Shown piece by piece: positions 37,482-45,778 of a stretch of 64,000 bases of DNA. The number at the start of each line of letters is the position of its first letter. The stretch's first letter is position 1. A program made the position numbers and the translations under genes. A model generated the notes under the pieces. That model was not told the DNA's origin and searched no databases. It saw nothing but the letters and a program-made list of their open reading frames with translations. Source of the stretch: Fontisphaera persica (GTDB taxonomy: Bacteria; Verrucomicrobiota; Verrucomicrobiia; Limisphaerales; Fontisphaeraceae). Location of the stretch: the NCBI RefSeq assembly GCF_024832785.1, contig NZ_CP116615.1, positions 3,534,001 through 3,598,000 of the forward strand, read 5' to 3'.

Positions 37482-38281
37482 GGCAGCAGCACCCAGACCT
37501 CCTCCAGCGCGCTGAAGTTCACCGCCAGCCGCACACGCGCCTCCACGTACAAGCCGTCCACCAGCCGCCAGTCCGCAATGTCCCCAATGGGAATGCCCGG
37601 TGGAAAAATCCCCCCCAAACCGCTGGTGACCACCCGCTGGCCGGGCTTCAACTCGGTTTGGCGGGAAAGATACGACAGCTCCACAAACTGGTTTTTCCAC
37701 GAGGCCGAAGCCCCCGGCAGCACGATGCCCGAGTCCTGCGCCTCCGGCACCAGGGCGGCCACCCGGCATTTGGGATCACCCAGCAGCACCACCAGCGAGC
37801 GATGCTCCGCGCATTCATGCAAACGCCCCACCAACCCCTCCGGCGTGACCACGGGATAATTGGGCCGCAAACCATCGGCCAGGCCGGCGTCAATGTGCAG
37901 CGCGCGCCACCAGTGGGCGGGGTCCCGCCCGATCACCCGCGCCAGTTTCATTTTCCACGGCGCCTGGGCCTTCCACCCCAGATGGCGGCGGAGCGCCTCG
38001 TTTTCCCGATACCATGCGGCGGCTTGATGCTGCCGCAGGCGCAGCTCCTGGTTTTCCCGCCGCAGGCGCTCGTTTTCCTGCAGCAATTCGGCGCGGGGGA
38101 CGGTGAGGGCGCCAGCCTGCTCCACAACGCGGCCGGTGGTTTGGGAGAGGCCAAAGAGAGGAAGAAACAGGGCGGCGGCGCCCTGCTTGAGGCGCGCGGT
38201 GGCGCGCTCCGGCAGGCCCATCAGCAGGAGGGCCGCCAGCGCCGCCGCGCCTAACATCCACCAATGTTGTTTGCGTAACAT
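37478..38281 (-). CDS. mreC: rod shape-determining protein MreC
   Basis: This 267-aa protein has an N-terminal anchor (WMLGAAALAALLLMGLP), a coiled coil at about residues 50-85 (ELLQENERLRRENQELRLRQHQ), and the periplasmic double beta-barrel (VIGRDPAHWWRALHIDAGLADGL, then VVTSGLGGIFPPGIPIG). It bridges MreB and PBP2 in the elongasome. ATG at 38281 places the anchor at the N-terminus. mreB lies 44 bases upstream. Confidence 0.95.
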   Translation of the reverse strand: MLRKQHWWMLGAAALAALLLMGLPERATARLKQGAAALFLPLFGLSQTTGRVVEQAGALTVPRAELLQENERLRRENQELRLRQHQAAAWYRENEALRRHLGWKAQAPWKMKLARVIGRDPAHWWRALHIDAGLADGLRPNYPVVTPEGLVGRLHECAEHRSLVVLLGDPKCRVAALVPEAQDSGIVLPGASASWKNQFVELSYLSRQTELKPGQRVVTSGLGGIFPPGIPIGDIADWRLVDGLYVEARVRLAVNFSALEEVWVLLP

Positions 38282-38325
38282 TTCGCCGCCACGTCCCGCG
38301 TGGAGGCGAACGCCGCGCCAGGGCA

Positions 38326-39354
38326 TTAACCTCTGGGCTGCGAAGTAACCCGCTTCAAGAACTCCATTTCCTGCAACACCCGCCCGGTGCCTTCGGCCAC
38401 GGCGGTGAGGGGGTCGTCGGCAATGTGCACCGGCAGGCCGGTCTCCTCGGAGATCATCCGGTCAATGCCGCGCAACAGCGCGCCGCCGCCCGCCACCACG
38501 ATGCCGCGGTCCACCAAATCAGCGGACAATTCCGGCGGGCATCGTTCCAGCGTGATGCGCACAGATTCCAAAATCTGGGAAAGCGGTTCCTGCAATGCCT
38601 CGCGAATTTCCTCGGACCGGATGGTGATGGTCTTCGGCAACCCGGCGCCGAGATCGCGACCTTTGACTTCCATGGTTAATTCCTGCTCCAGCGGAAAGGC
38701 CGAACCAATGCGAATCTTGATTTCTTCCGCGGTGCGTTCGCCAATCATGAGGTTGTAGGTGCGCTTCATGTGCGCCACAATGGTCTCGTCAAACTCGTCT
38801 CCGCCCACCCGCAGGCTGCGGCTATAGACGATGCCGGCCAGGGAAATGATGGCAATTTCACACGTGCCGCCACCAATGTCCACAATCATATTGCCGGCCG
38901 GCTCATGCACGGGCATGCCCACGCCAATGGCCGACGCCATCGGCTGCTCAATGAGATACACCTCCCGGGCGCCCGCATGAATGGCCGAATCGCGCACGGC
39001 GCGTTTCTCCACCTCGGTGATGCCCGAAGGCACGGCCACCACCACCCGCGGGGCGATCAACTTGCGGTAATGCACTTTTTGAATGAAATGCCGCAGCATC
39101 GCCTCGGTGATCTCAAACTCCGCGATCACCCCGTCCTTCATGGGGCGGATGGCCACCAGATTCACCGGCGTGCGCCCAATCATGCGCTTGGCCTCTTCTC
39201 CCACCGCCACAACATTGGTCGTGCCGGCCTGAATGGCCACGACACTCGGCTCCCGCAGCACAATGCCACGATCCCGCACGTACACCAGCGTGTTCGCCGT
39301 GCCCAGGTCTATGCCTATGTCGTTGGAGAACAGGCTCTTTAGTTGCGCCAACAT
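38326..39354 (-). CDS. mreB: rod shape-determining actin homologue MreB
   Basis: This 342-aa bacterial actin begins [18 protein letters not shown] (phosphate-1 loop). It contains [16 protein letters not shown] (phosphate-2) and [15 protein letters not shown] (adenosine loop). The length is standard. It is the first gene of mreB-mreC-mreD-mrdA-rodA-rng on the minus strand, indicating a rod-shaped or elongating cell. Confidence 0.98.
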   Translation of the reverse strand: MLAQLKSLFSNDIGIDLGTANTLVYVRDRGIVLREPSVVAIQAGTTNVVAVGEEAKRMIGRTPVNLVAIRPMKDGVIAEFEITEAMLRHFIQKVHYRKLIAPRVVVAVPSGITEVEKRAVRDSAIHAGAREVYLIEQPMASAIGVGMPVHEPAGNMIVDIGGGTCEIAIISLAGIVYSRSLRVGGDEFDETIVAHMKRTYNLMIGERTAEEIKIRIGSAFPLEQELTMEVKGRDLGAGLPKTITIRSEEIREALQEPLSQILESVRITLERCPPELSADLVDRGIVVAGGGALLRGIDRMISEETGLPVHIADDPLTAVAEGTGRVLQEMEFLKRVTSQPRG

Positions 39355-39383
39355 GTGCGTGTACCCGACAACGCTCAGTGGTC

Positions 39384-39414
39384 TATTAAGCGGGCTGTCC
39401 CCCCAAAGGTCAAG
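39384..39414 (-). promoter_or_regulatory. possible promoter of the mreB operon
   Basis: Reading the minus strand, TTGACC (39414-39409) and TTAATA (39389-39384) are separated by 19 bp and lie about 30 bases before the mreB ATG. The -35 box is good; the spacing is slightly long. Confidence 0.4.
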
Positions 39415-39503
39415 CGGTTAAACAACCCTTTTCTCCCCCAGGCCGTCCTCCCGCCCAGCATCCTTGCTCGACATCGCCACCCCCTCGGTTTATCCTCCCC
39501 GCC

Positions 39504-40961
39504 ATGAGGCGTTACCAGAATTTCATCGGCGGCGAGTGGACGGCCGCCCACCAGCAGGCCGTCTTTGTCACCCACAATCCGGCCGACACCCGCGAGACGG
39601 TGGCCGAGTATGCCGCCGGCGGTCAACCCGAGGCCCGCGCCGCCATCGAGGCCGCCCAGGCGGCCGCTCCCGCCTGGGGCGCCATGACCCCCGTGGCCCG
39701 CGGCCGCATCCTCAGCGCCGCCTCCCAGATTTTGGACGCCCGCAAGAAAGAGCTGGCCGAGCTCCTCACCCGCGAGGAAGGCAAAACCCTCGCCGAAAGC
39801 GCGGGCGAAGTGCAGCGGGCCGTGGACATTTTCCGCTTTTACGGTGGCCTGAGCTACACCGTGGGCGGCCAGACCATCCCCCATGACCTGCCCGGCAATT
39901 TCTTGTACACGCGCCGCGAGCCGCTGGGCGTGGTGGCGCTAATCACCCCCTGGAATTTTCCCATCGCCATCCCCGCCTGGAAACTCGCCCCGGCCCTGCT
40001 GGCCGGCAACGCCGTCATCCTCAAGCCCGCCTCGCAGGCGCCCGCCATGGCCATGGAGCTGGCGCGCGCCCTGGCTGAGGCCGGCCTGCCCAAAGGCGTG
40101 TTGAATGTCGTCACCGGCGAAGGCCGGGCGGTGGGCGCGGAATTGGCAAACCACCCCGCCGTAGCGGCGCTTTCCTTCACCGGCTCCTACACCGTGGGCC
40201 AGACCATTTACCAGCGGCTGGCCCTGCGCATGGCCCGCGCCCAGATGGAAATGGGTGGCAAAAATCCAACCCTCGTGCTCGCGGACGCCGATTTGGACCT
40301 GGCGGTCAACCTGGTAATCAAGGCCGGCTTTGGCCTCACCGGCCAGGCCTGCACTGCCACCAGCCGCGTGATTGTGGAAAAAGCCGTGCTGCCGGCATTC
40401 ATGGACAAACTGGTGGCGCGCACGCGCGCGCTGAAAGTTGGCCCCGGTTACGCTCCGGGGGTGGACATGGGGCCGGCGGTCAGCGCCGCGCAACTGGAAT
40501 CCAATCTGGCCTATGTGCGCGGCGCGGTGGCCGAGGGCGCCACCCTGATTTACGGCGGCGAGCGTTTGGAGGAGGGCGAGCTGGCGCATGGCCATTTCAT
40601 GCAGCCCACCATCCTGGCCGGCGTCAAACCGGCTATGCGCATCGCCTGCGAGGAAGTCTTCGGGCCGGTGCTGGCCGTGCTGGCGGCGGATGATTTTGAG
40701 CACGCGCTCTCTCTGGCCAACAGCGTGGAAATGGGCCTGAGCGCCTCGCTGGTGACCCGCGATTTGAAGAAGGCCATGATTTATGCCGAGCGCATCCAGG
40801 CGGGCGTGGTCAAAATCAACCAGATTTCCACCGGCCTGGCGTTGCAGGCGCCCTTTGGCGGCGTGAAAAAATCGAGCACCGATTCCTTCAAAGAGCAAGG
40901 GCCGGGGGCCCTGGACTTTTACACGCGCATCAAAACGGTGTATCTGGATTATTCCGTGTAA
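39504..40961 (+). CDS. NAD(P)-dependent aldehyde dehydrogenase, possibly alpha-ketoglutaric semialdehyde type
   Basis: This 485-aa ALDH has TPWNFPIAIPAWKLAPALLAGN near residue 150, a cofactor-loop block SFTGSYTVGQ, the catalytic Glu in QMEMGGKNP near 253, and the catalytic Cys in GQACTATSR near 287. GQ-CTATSR together with this length resembles the 2,5-dioxopentanoate (alpha-ketoglutaric semialdehyde) dehydrogenases of sugar-acid catabolism, though succinate-semialdehyde dehydrogenases are close. It is divergent from mreB, with no sugar-acid gene around it. The substrate is therefore uncertain. Confidence 0.88.
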   Translation: MRRYQNFIGGEWTAAHQQAVFVTHNPADTRETVAEYAAGGQPEARAAIEAAQAAAPAWGAMTPVARGRILSAASQILDARKKELAELLTREEGKTLAESAGEVQRAVDIFRFYGGLSYTVGGQTIPHDLPGNFLYTRREPLGVVALITPWNFPIAIPAWKLAPALLAGNAVILKPASQAPAMAMELARALAEAGLPKGVLNVVTGEGRAVGAELANHPAVAALSFTGSYTVGQTIYQRLALRMARAQMEMGGKNPTLVLADADLDLAVNLVIKAGFGLTGQACTATSRVIVEKAVLPAFMDKLVARTRALKVGPGYAPGVDMGPAVSAAQLESNLAYVRGAVAEGATLIYGGERLEEGELAHGHFMQPTILAGVKPAMRIACEEVFGPVLAVLAADDFEHALSLANSVEMGLSASLVTRDLKKAMIYAERIQAGVVKINQISTGLALQAPFGGVKKSSTDSFKEQGPGALDFYTRIKTVYLDYSV

Positions 40962-41181
40962 GCGGGCCAGCCGCGCTGGCGGCGCGCCGCGCCCCGCCCA
41001 TCCGCCGGCGCAACGCCCCATCCCACACCCCCGGGCAGACGCGGCAGGCGGCCGGCCCGAGCGGGGAGTGGCCTGATGCCAACCGGCCCCGCTTTCTCCT
41101 GCTTGAACAACACGGCACTTGCACTGTCCAACTGCCAGAGGCAAAAATGCGGTTCGGATGACGGCCAAAAGCCCATGCCCG

Positions 41182-42918
41182 ATGGGTTCAACCTGGTGGA
41201 ACTTGCGCCGGTGGACGGCGCAGGTGTGGGCCGCGGTTTGCTTGGTCCTCGCGGCGCTGGAGGCCGGAGCGGCGCCGGTGGAGTTGCGGGTCTCCTCCAC
41301 CAACCTGAGCGTGGGCCAGACGGTGGAATTGCAGATTGTCTTTGACAACGTCGTCCCCAAAGCCGTGCCACGCATTGAAGCGCCCGGTTTGCAAATTCAG
41401 TACGTGGGGCCTTCGCAGGTCATGCAAATCATCAATGGGCAGGCCATTCAGCAAATCACCCTGAATTACCAGCTCACCGCGCCGCAGGCCGGCACTTTTG
41501 TCATTCCGCCGGTGCGCATCCCCATCGGCGACCAGTGGGTGACCACGCAGCCGGTGGCCCTGCAGGTCACCGAGATGGACCCCGCCATCATGCAGCAACA
41601 GGCCTTTTTCCGCCTGCATCTGGCCCGCAGCAATCTCTACGCCGGCGAGCTGGCGCTGGTGACCGTGGACCTCTACGCCGTGGCCGAGCAGCAGGGCACG
41701 CCCGAATGGTCCACCACCGGCTTCACCGCGGGCCCCTGGCAGGCCCAGCGCCCGCAGATGGTCTCCTTTGGCGGACGCAATTTTGTGCTCCATCGCTATC
41801 AGACGTATGTGCTCGCGCATCAGCCCGGCCGCGGCGAGCTGGGCCCCGTGCGCTTTCAAGCCCGCCTGCCCGCGCCCAATGCGCGCCGCAGTTTCTTCTT
41901 CAATGAAATTTTGGACTGGCGGCAGGTCATCGTGACCAATGCGCCGTTGTCCGTGTCCATCCTGCCGCTGCCCCCCAACGCCCCGCCTCACTTTGTCGGC
42001 GCCATTGGGCCGCTGCAAATGCGCGTCACCGCCTCGCCCACCAACGTGGCCGTGGGCGACCCCATCACCGTGAAGGTGGAATTGTCCGGTGAAAACATGC
42101 TGCTCGACACGCTGCGGCTGCCGGAGCAACCGGCCTGGAGCGCCTTCAAGGTGTATCCGCCCACCTCCAAACTGGAAAACACCGGCCCGCTCGGACTGGG
42201 CGGGCGCAAGGTCTTCGAGCAGGTGGTGGTGCCCCAGAGCCTCGATACCAAAACGCTTCCCCCCTTTCAGCTCAGTTACTTTGACCCGGCGCGCGGCCAG
42301 TACCAGACCTTGAGCGGGCCGGAGTTTGCGCTCGTGGTGCGGCCCAGCGCGGGCGTGACGCCGTTCCTGCCCGTGGAAGAAACCAACGCCGTGGGTCTGG
42401 TCGCCATCAAACCGCATCTGGGCACGCTCACCGTGCCGGCGCCCCCGCTGTGGCAACGCCCCTGGTTCCTGGCGCTGCAATTGCTGCCCGTGGCCTTCTT
42501 CGCCGGCTCCTGGGGTTGGCGCCGCTGGCAGGACCGGCTGGCCGCCAACCCGCGGCTGCGCCGCCAGCGCGAGACGCAACGGGTCATCGCGCGCGGCTTG
42601 CAGGAGCTGCAACAACTGGCCCAAAAAAATCACGCCGATGCCTTTTACTCCACCTTGTTCCGCCTGCTGCAGGAGCGCCTGGGGGAACGGCTCGACCTGC
42701 CGGCCTCCGCCATCACCGAGGCGGTCATTGACGAGCGGTTGCGCCCCGCCGGCGTGGAGGCGCCGTGGCTGGCGGATTTGAGCGCCTTGTTTCAGGCCTG
42801 CAACCAGGCGCGGTACGCCCCCGCCGCGGCGCCCGCCGACCTGGCCGCCATGCGGGCCAAAGCCGTCGAAGTGCTCCGCGCATTGGAACAACTGGAACTC
42901 AAGGAGCCAAGGGCATGA
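41182..42918 (+). CDS. BatD-like protein
   Basis: This 578-aa exported protein has a signal peptide (WWNLRRWTAQVWAAVCLVLAALEAGA). Its long beta-rich periplasmic part starts VELRVSSTNLSVGQTVELQI, as in BatD/DUF-type oxygen-tolerance proteins. Repeated Ig-like units follow (a second starts RVTASPTNVAVGDPITVKVELSG), then a single helix near residue 430 and a charged cytoplasmic tail. ATG at 41182 is chosen because it gives a normal signal peptide; ATG at 41158 is the alternative. It is coupled to the BatE-like gene by an ATGA overlap. BatA, BatB and MoxR genes, usually adjacent, are absent. Confidence 0.82.
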   Translation: MGSTWWNLRRWTAQVWAAVCLVLAALEAGAAPVELRVSSTNLSVGQTVELQIVFDNVVPKAVPRIEAPGLQIQYVGPSQVMQIINGQAIQQITLNYQLTAPQAGTFVIPPVRIPIGDQWVTTQPVALQVTEMDPAIMQQQAFFRLHLARSNLYAGELALVTVDLYAVAEQQGTPEWSTTGFTAGPWQAQRPQMVSFGGRNFVLHRYQTYVLAHQPGRGELGPVRFQARLPAPNARRSFFFNEILDWRQVIVTNAPLSVSILPLPPNAPPHFVGAIGPLQMRVTASPTNVAVGDPITVKVELSGENMLLDTLRLPEQPAWSAFKVYPPTSKLENTGPLGLGGRKVFEQVVVPQSLDTKTLPPFQLSYFDPARGQYQTLSGPEFALVVRPSAGVTPFLPVEETNAVGLVAIKPHLGTLTVPAPPLWQRPWFLALQLLPVAFFAGSWGWRRWQDRLAANPRLRRQRETQRVIARGLQELQQLAQKNHADAFYSTLFRLLQERLGERLDLPASAITEAVIDERLRPAGVEAPWLADLSALFQACNQARYAPAAAPADLAAMRAKAVEVLRALEQLELKEPRA

Positions 42919-43667
42919 AAAGATTGGGGCAGTGGCTCATCCTGTTGGCCGCCTGGGGATGGCTCGGCCTGGCGTTGCCGGCCGCCACACCGGAAGAAGA
43001 ATTCTCCCGCGCCAATCAACTGTGCGAGCAAGGGAATTATGCCGAGGCCATTGCGCGTTATGAGCAATTGTTGCAGAGCGGCAGGGTCTCGCCCGCCTTG
43101 TACTACAATTTGGGCACCGCCTATTTCCGCGCCGGCCAGCCGGGCCGCGCGCTGTATGCGTTGCGCCACGCCGAGCGCCTGGCCCCGCGGGACCCGGACA
43201 TCCGCGCCAATCTGGCCTCCGTCCGCCGCGCCGTGAGCGGCAGCGAAGACACCGGCCCGCGCGGTCTGGAGGCACTGCTGGGACGGCTGACGCTGAATGA
43301 GTGGGGCTTGCTGGCGGCCGCCACGCTTTGGCTGTGGCTGGGCGTGCTGGGCCTCGGGCAATGGTTTCCGCGCCGGCGTGCCAGCCTCCGCAGCACCGGC
43401 GGTCTGCTGCTCGCCACGTGGCTGGCCGCCATGGCCTGCCTGAGTGGCGCGGTGTACTTTCAACAAATGCAGCGCGTGGCCATTGTCGCGCAAAAAGACG
43501 TGCAGGCCCGCCTGGCCCCTTATGACGTTTCCAAACCCGTTTGGAGCCTGCCCGAGGGCGCCGAAGTGCGCGTGATGAGCGAAAACCAGGACTGGTTGGA
43601 AATTCGCGATGACCGCGGCCGCGCCGGCTGGCTCAAGCGGGACCAGGTTTTGCTTTGGCCCCGCTAA
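42915..43667 (+). CDS. BatE-like TPR and SH3 protein
   Basis: This 250-aa protein has a signal peptide, then TPR helices (residues about 28-105: ANQLCEQGNYAEAIARYEQLL and ALYYNLGTAYFRAGQPGRALYALRHAERL), then two membrane helices (about 125-175), then an SH3-like domain (VQARLAPYDVSKPVWSLPEGAEVRVMSENQDWLEIRDDRGRAGWLKRDQV). This domain order matches BatE of the Bacteroides aerotolerance operon. Its start overlaps the BatD stop. Its 3' end overlaps the convergent membrane-protein gene by 35 bases. Confidence 0.82.
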   Translation: MKRLGQWLILLAAWGWLGLALPAATPEEEFSRANQLCEQGNYAEAIARYEQLLQSGRVSPALYYNLGTAYFRAGQPGRALYALRHAERLAPRDPDIRANLASVRRAVSGSEDTGPRGLEALLGRLTLNEWGLLAAATLWLWLGVLGLGQWFPRRRASLRSTGGLLLATWLAAMACLSGAVYFQQMQRVAIVAQKDVQARLAPYDVSKPVWSLPEGAEVRVMSENQDWLEIRDDRGRAGWLKRDQVLLWPR

Positions 43668-44292
43668 GCCGGCGCCAGGGCCACAAGGCCAACAACGCTG
43701 GCAAAAGGCAAACCGCCAATCCCCACGGCTGCCGCTCTGGGCCACCCGCCCAAAACCATAACCCCAAAATCCACAAGCTCCAGGCAGCCGGCCCCCACAC
43801 GCTGCGCGGGCACGGCGCGGGACATTTGCGAATCAGCCACGGCGTCCAGAGGACCTGCCACAAACAAACTACGCCCACGGCCACCGGCGCGGCTGGCCAA
43901 AAATTGAGGCCCGCCAGGAGTTGCAGTGGCAGCAGCGCCAGCACGGCGGACAATAGCATCAACTCCCAGCCGTAATGAGGGCGCCCCAGCCGCCAGCCCC
44001 ACAAATCTTGCGCCAGCAGACGCGCAGCCAGCCAGGCGGGCGCCAGAAGCACGGCGGCCGTTGCATGCGGCTCCAGTGCTTGAAAAAGTTGAAGTCCTCC
44101 TCCTGCTTTCATCCATCCCAAGACCGCAACCCAGGCGCACAACACCGTGCCTGCCCACACCACGAGAGTTTGGGGCCAGTTCAAATATCGCACCCAACCC
44201 AGTAACAAAAACACGTGGGCGGCCAGCCACAGCGAAACCGCGACAAGGACGGACTCCTTCCCCAACAACCCGGCGGCGGGAAAAATATCCAT
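43633..44292 (-). CDS. hypothetical multi-pass membrane protein
   Basis: This 219-aa protein is rich in Trp, Leu and Ala, with about six or seven predicted helices and almost no polar loops. I recognise no family. It overlaps the end of the BatE-like gene tail to tail by 35 bases and sits 2 bases after the methyltransferase gene, so it belongs to the minus-strand group with that gene and coaE. The good start, clean hydrophobic periodicity and tight spacing make it a real gene. The function is unknown. Confidence 0.7.
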   Translation of the reverse strand: MDIFPAAGLLGKESVLVAVSLWLAAHVFLLLGWVRYLNWPQTLVVWAGTVLCAWVAVLGWMKAGGGLQLFQALEPHATAAVLLAPAWLAARLLAQDLWGWRLGRPHYGWELMLLSAVLALLPLQLLAGLNFWPAAPVAVGVVCLWQVLWTPWLIRKCPAPCPRSVWGPAAWSLWILGLWFWAGGPERQPWGLAVCLLPALLALWPWRRLSGAKAKPGPA

Positions 44293-44294
44293 AT

Positions 44295-45107
44295 TCAGCG
44301 CCTGGCCGTGAAGCTAAACCACTCCATCAGGCGGGCCCGTTCCTCGCCCACCATCGCGTGAATTTCCGCCAAGGTCAATTGGCGCAGCAGGGGGTAGTTG
44401 GCATAAACCAGGCCGGCCATGGGAATGACCTGCAACTGGTGCGTGCCGGCAAAACGCTGGCGCAAAAGTTCGGACACCCCCGGCGCCATGAATTCGTGCA
44501 CCTCCACCAGCACCTCCGCGCGCTGCAACCACGGCACGGCCTGCGGATGCAACAGCTCCCGCTCCGCGCCCTCGCAATCGCACAACACCAGCACCCGCGG
44601 CCCCAGTTGCAGCTCTCGCAACGCTGCCACCGTGGCCGCGCCCAGCACCCGCACCCGCTCCGCCACGCCATTCAACTCCGCCATGGCCCGGCACATTTGC
44701 CGGCGCCCTTCCTCCATTTCAAAGGCATGCGCCGTGGCCGCAGGAATGCGCCGCGCCATGCCCACCGCGTAATAACCCTCGGCCGCCCCAATGTTGACGA
44801 TGTCCGTGTACGGCGTGGCGCAGAGAGCTTCCACCACCGGATGCAGCTCGGCCTCGTAGGCGCCAATGATTTTCTCAAAGCGGCTGTCCGCCCAGCCCGG
44901 AGGATATTGGAGGCCCTTGAACGGGCCAAAGCTCACCACGTCCCCATACTGGCCGGCGGCGCGCAGGCGCGCTTCCACTTGACGGCGGACGGCGCGCCGC
45001 CGTTGCCAGGCGAGCCAGTCAAATATCCGCCCTGCAGGCGCACAGCCCAACAGACCCGTGGCCGCATCGGCCAGCCAGCGCTTCAGGCATTTCCTTGCGG
45101 CGCTCAT
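44295..45107 (-). CDS. SAM-dependent methyltransferase, FkbM-like
   Basis: This 270-aa protein has a SAM-binding motif I as VNIGAAEGYYAVGMARRI near residue 101, an acidic residue in FEMEE at the motif II position, and VLVLCDCEGAERELL near 173, a post-motif seen in FkbM-type enzymes. The N-terminal 90 residues are basic and contain no signal peptide. A sugar or small-molecule acceptor is likely but cannot be named. It follows coaE by 12 bases. Confidence 0.75.
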   Translation of the reverse strand: MSAARKCLKRWLADAATGLLGCAPAGRIFDWLAWQRRRAVRRQVEARLRAAGQYGDVVSFGPFKGLQYPPGWADSRFEKIIGAYEAELHPVVEALCATPYTDIVNIGAAEGYYAVGMARRIPAATAHAFEMEEGRRQMCRAMAELNGVAERVRVLGAATVAALRELQLGPRVLVLCDCEGAERELLHPQAVPWLQRAEVLVEVHEFMAPGVSELLRQRFAGTHQLQVIPMAGLVYANYPLLRQLTLAEIHAMVGEERARLMEWFSFTARR

Positions 45108-45119
45108 GGGTTGTCCGCA

Positions 45120-45740
45120 TTATGCGCCAGCCGGAGGCAGAGGCACGCCCATTTTTTTTACGTTCTGGACGACCCTCTCAATTTGCGCGCGGTGGGCTGC
45201 CAGGCTGCCCTCGGTCCAAATCACGTAATCGGCCCGCTTGATTTTTTCCTCCACCGGCCACTGGGCGGCGATGCGCTGCCGGCAGTGCTCCTCCGGCCAA
45301 CCCCGCGCCGCCAGCCGGGCCGCCTGAGTCCGGGGCATGCAGGCCACACAGGCCACCCGGTCCACTTCACGCTCCGCGCCAGTTTCGTAGAGCAGGGGAA
45401 TGACCACGACCCCCACCGGCACGCCCGCTGCCCGCCAGCGCGCGGCCTCGGCCTGCCACGCGGCGCGAATGCGCGGATGCAAAATGGCCTCGAGTTTTTG
45501 CCGGGCCGCCGCGTCCGCAAACACCTTTTGCGCCATCGCCGCCCGGTTGAGCGCGCCTTCGGGGGTCAGGTAAGCGGGGCCGAATTCCCGCGCAATTTCC
45601 AGCAACGCGGGCTGGCCGGGAAGGGTAAGCTCACGGGCGAGTTGATCGGTGTCCACCACCGGCAGGCCCAGCTCCTGAAAGAAGCAGGCCGCGGTGGATT
45701 TGCCCATGCCCACTCCGCCGGTGAGGCCCAGCAAAATCAT
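45120..45740 (-). CDS. coaE: dephospho-CoA kinase
   Basis: This 206-aa P-loop kinase phosphorylates dephospho-CoA in the last step of CoA synthesis. It has Walker A TGGVGMGKST at residues 7-16, the substrate motif VDTDQLARE, HPRI near 97, and VVVIPLLYET near 120. Start ATG at 45740 gives the family's MILLGLTGG opening; an ATG at 45776, two bases after the upstream giant gene's stop, would add 12 residues. It lies between the giant surface protein gene and the methyltransferase gene. Confidence 0.95.
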   Translation of the reverse strand: MILLGLTGGVGMGKSTAACFFQELGLPVVDTDQLARELTLPGQPALLEIAREFGPAYLTPEGALNRAAMAQKVFADAAARQKLEAILHPRIRAAWQAEAARWRAAGVPVGVVVIPLLYETGAEREVDRVACVACMPRTQAARLAARGWPEEHCRQRIAAQWPVEEKIKRADYVIWTEGSLAAHRAQIERVVQNVKKMGVPLPPAGA

Positions 45741-45778
45741 GGCAAAGTCACGCCGGCCGCGCGGGTCCCCGGGCATCG

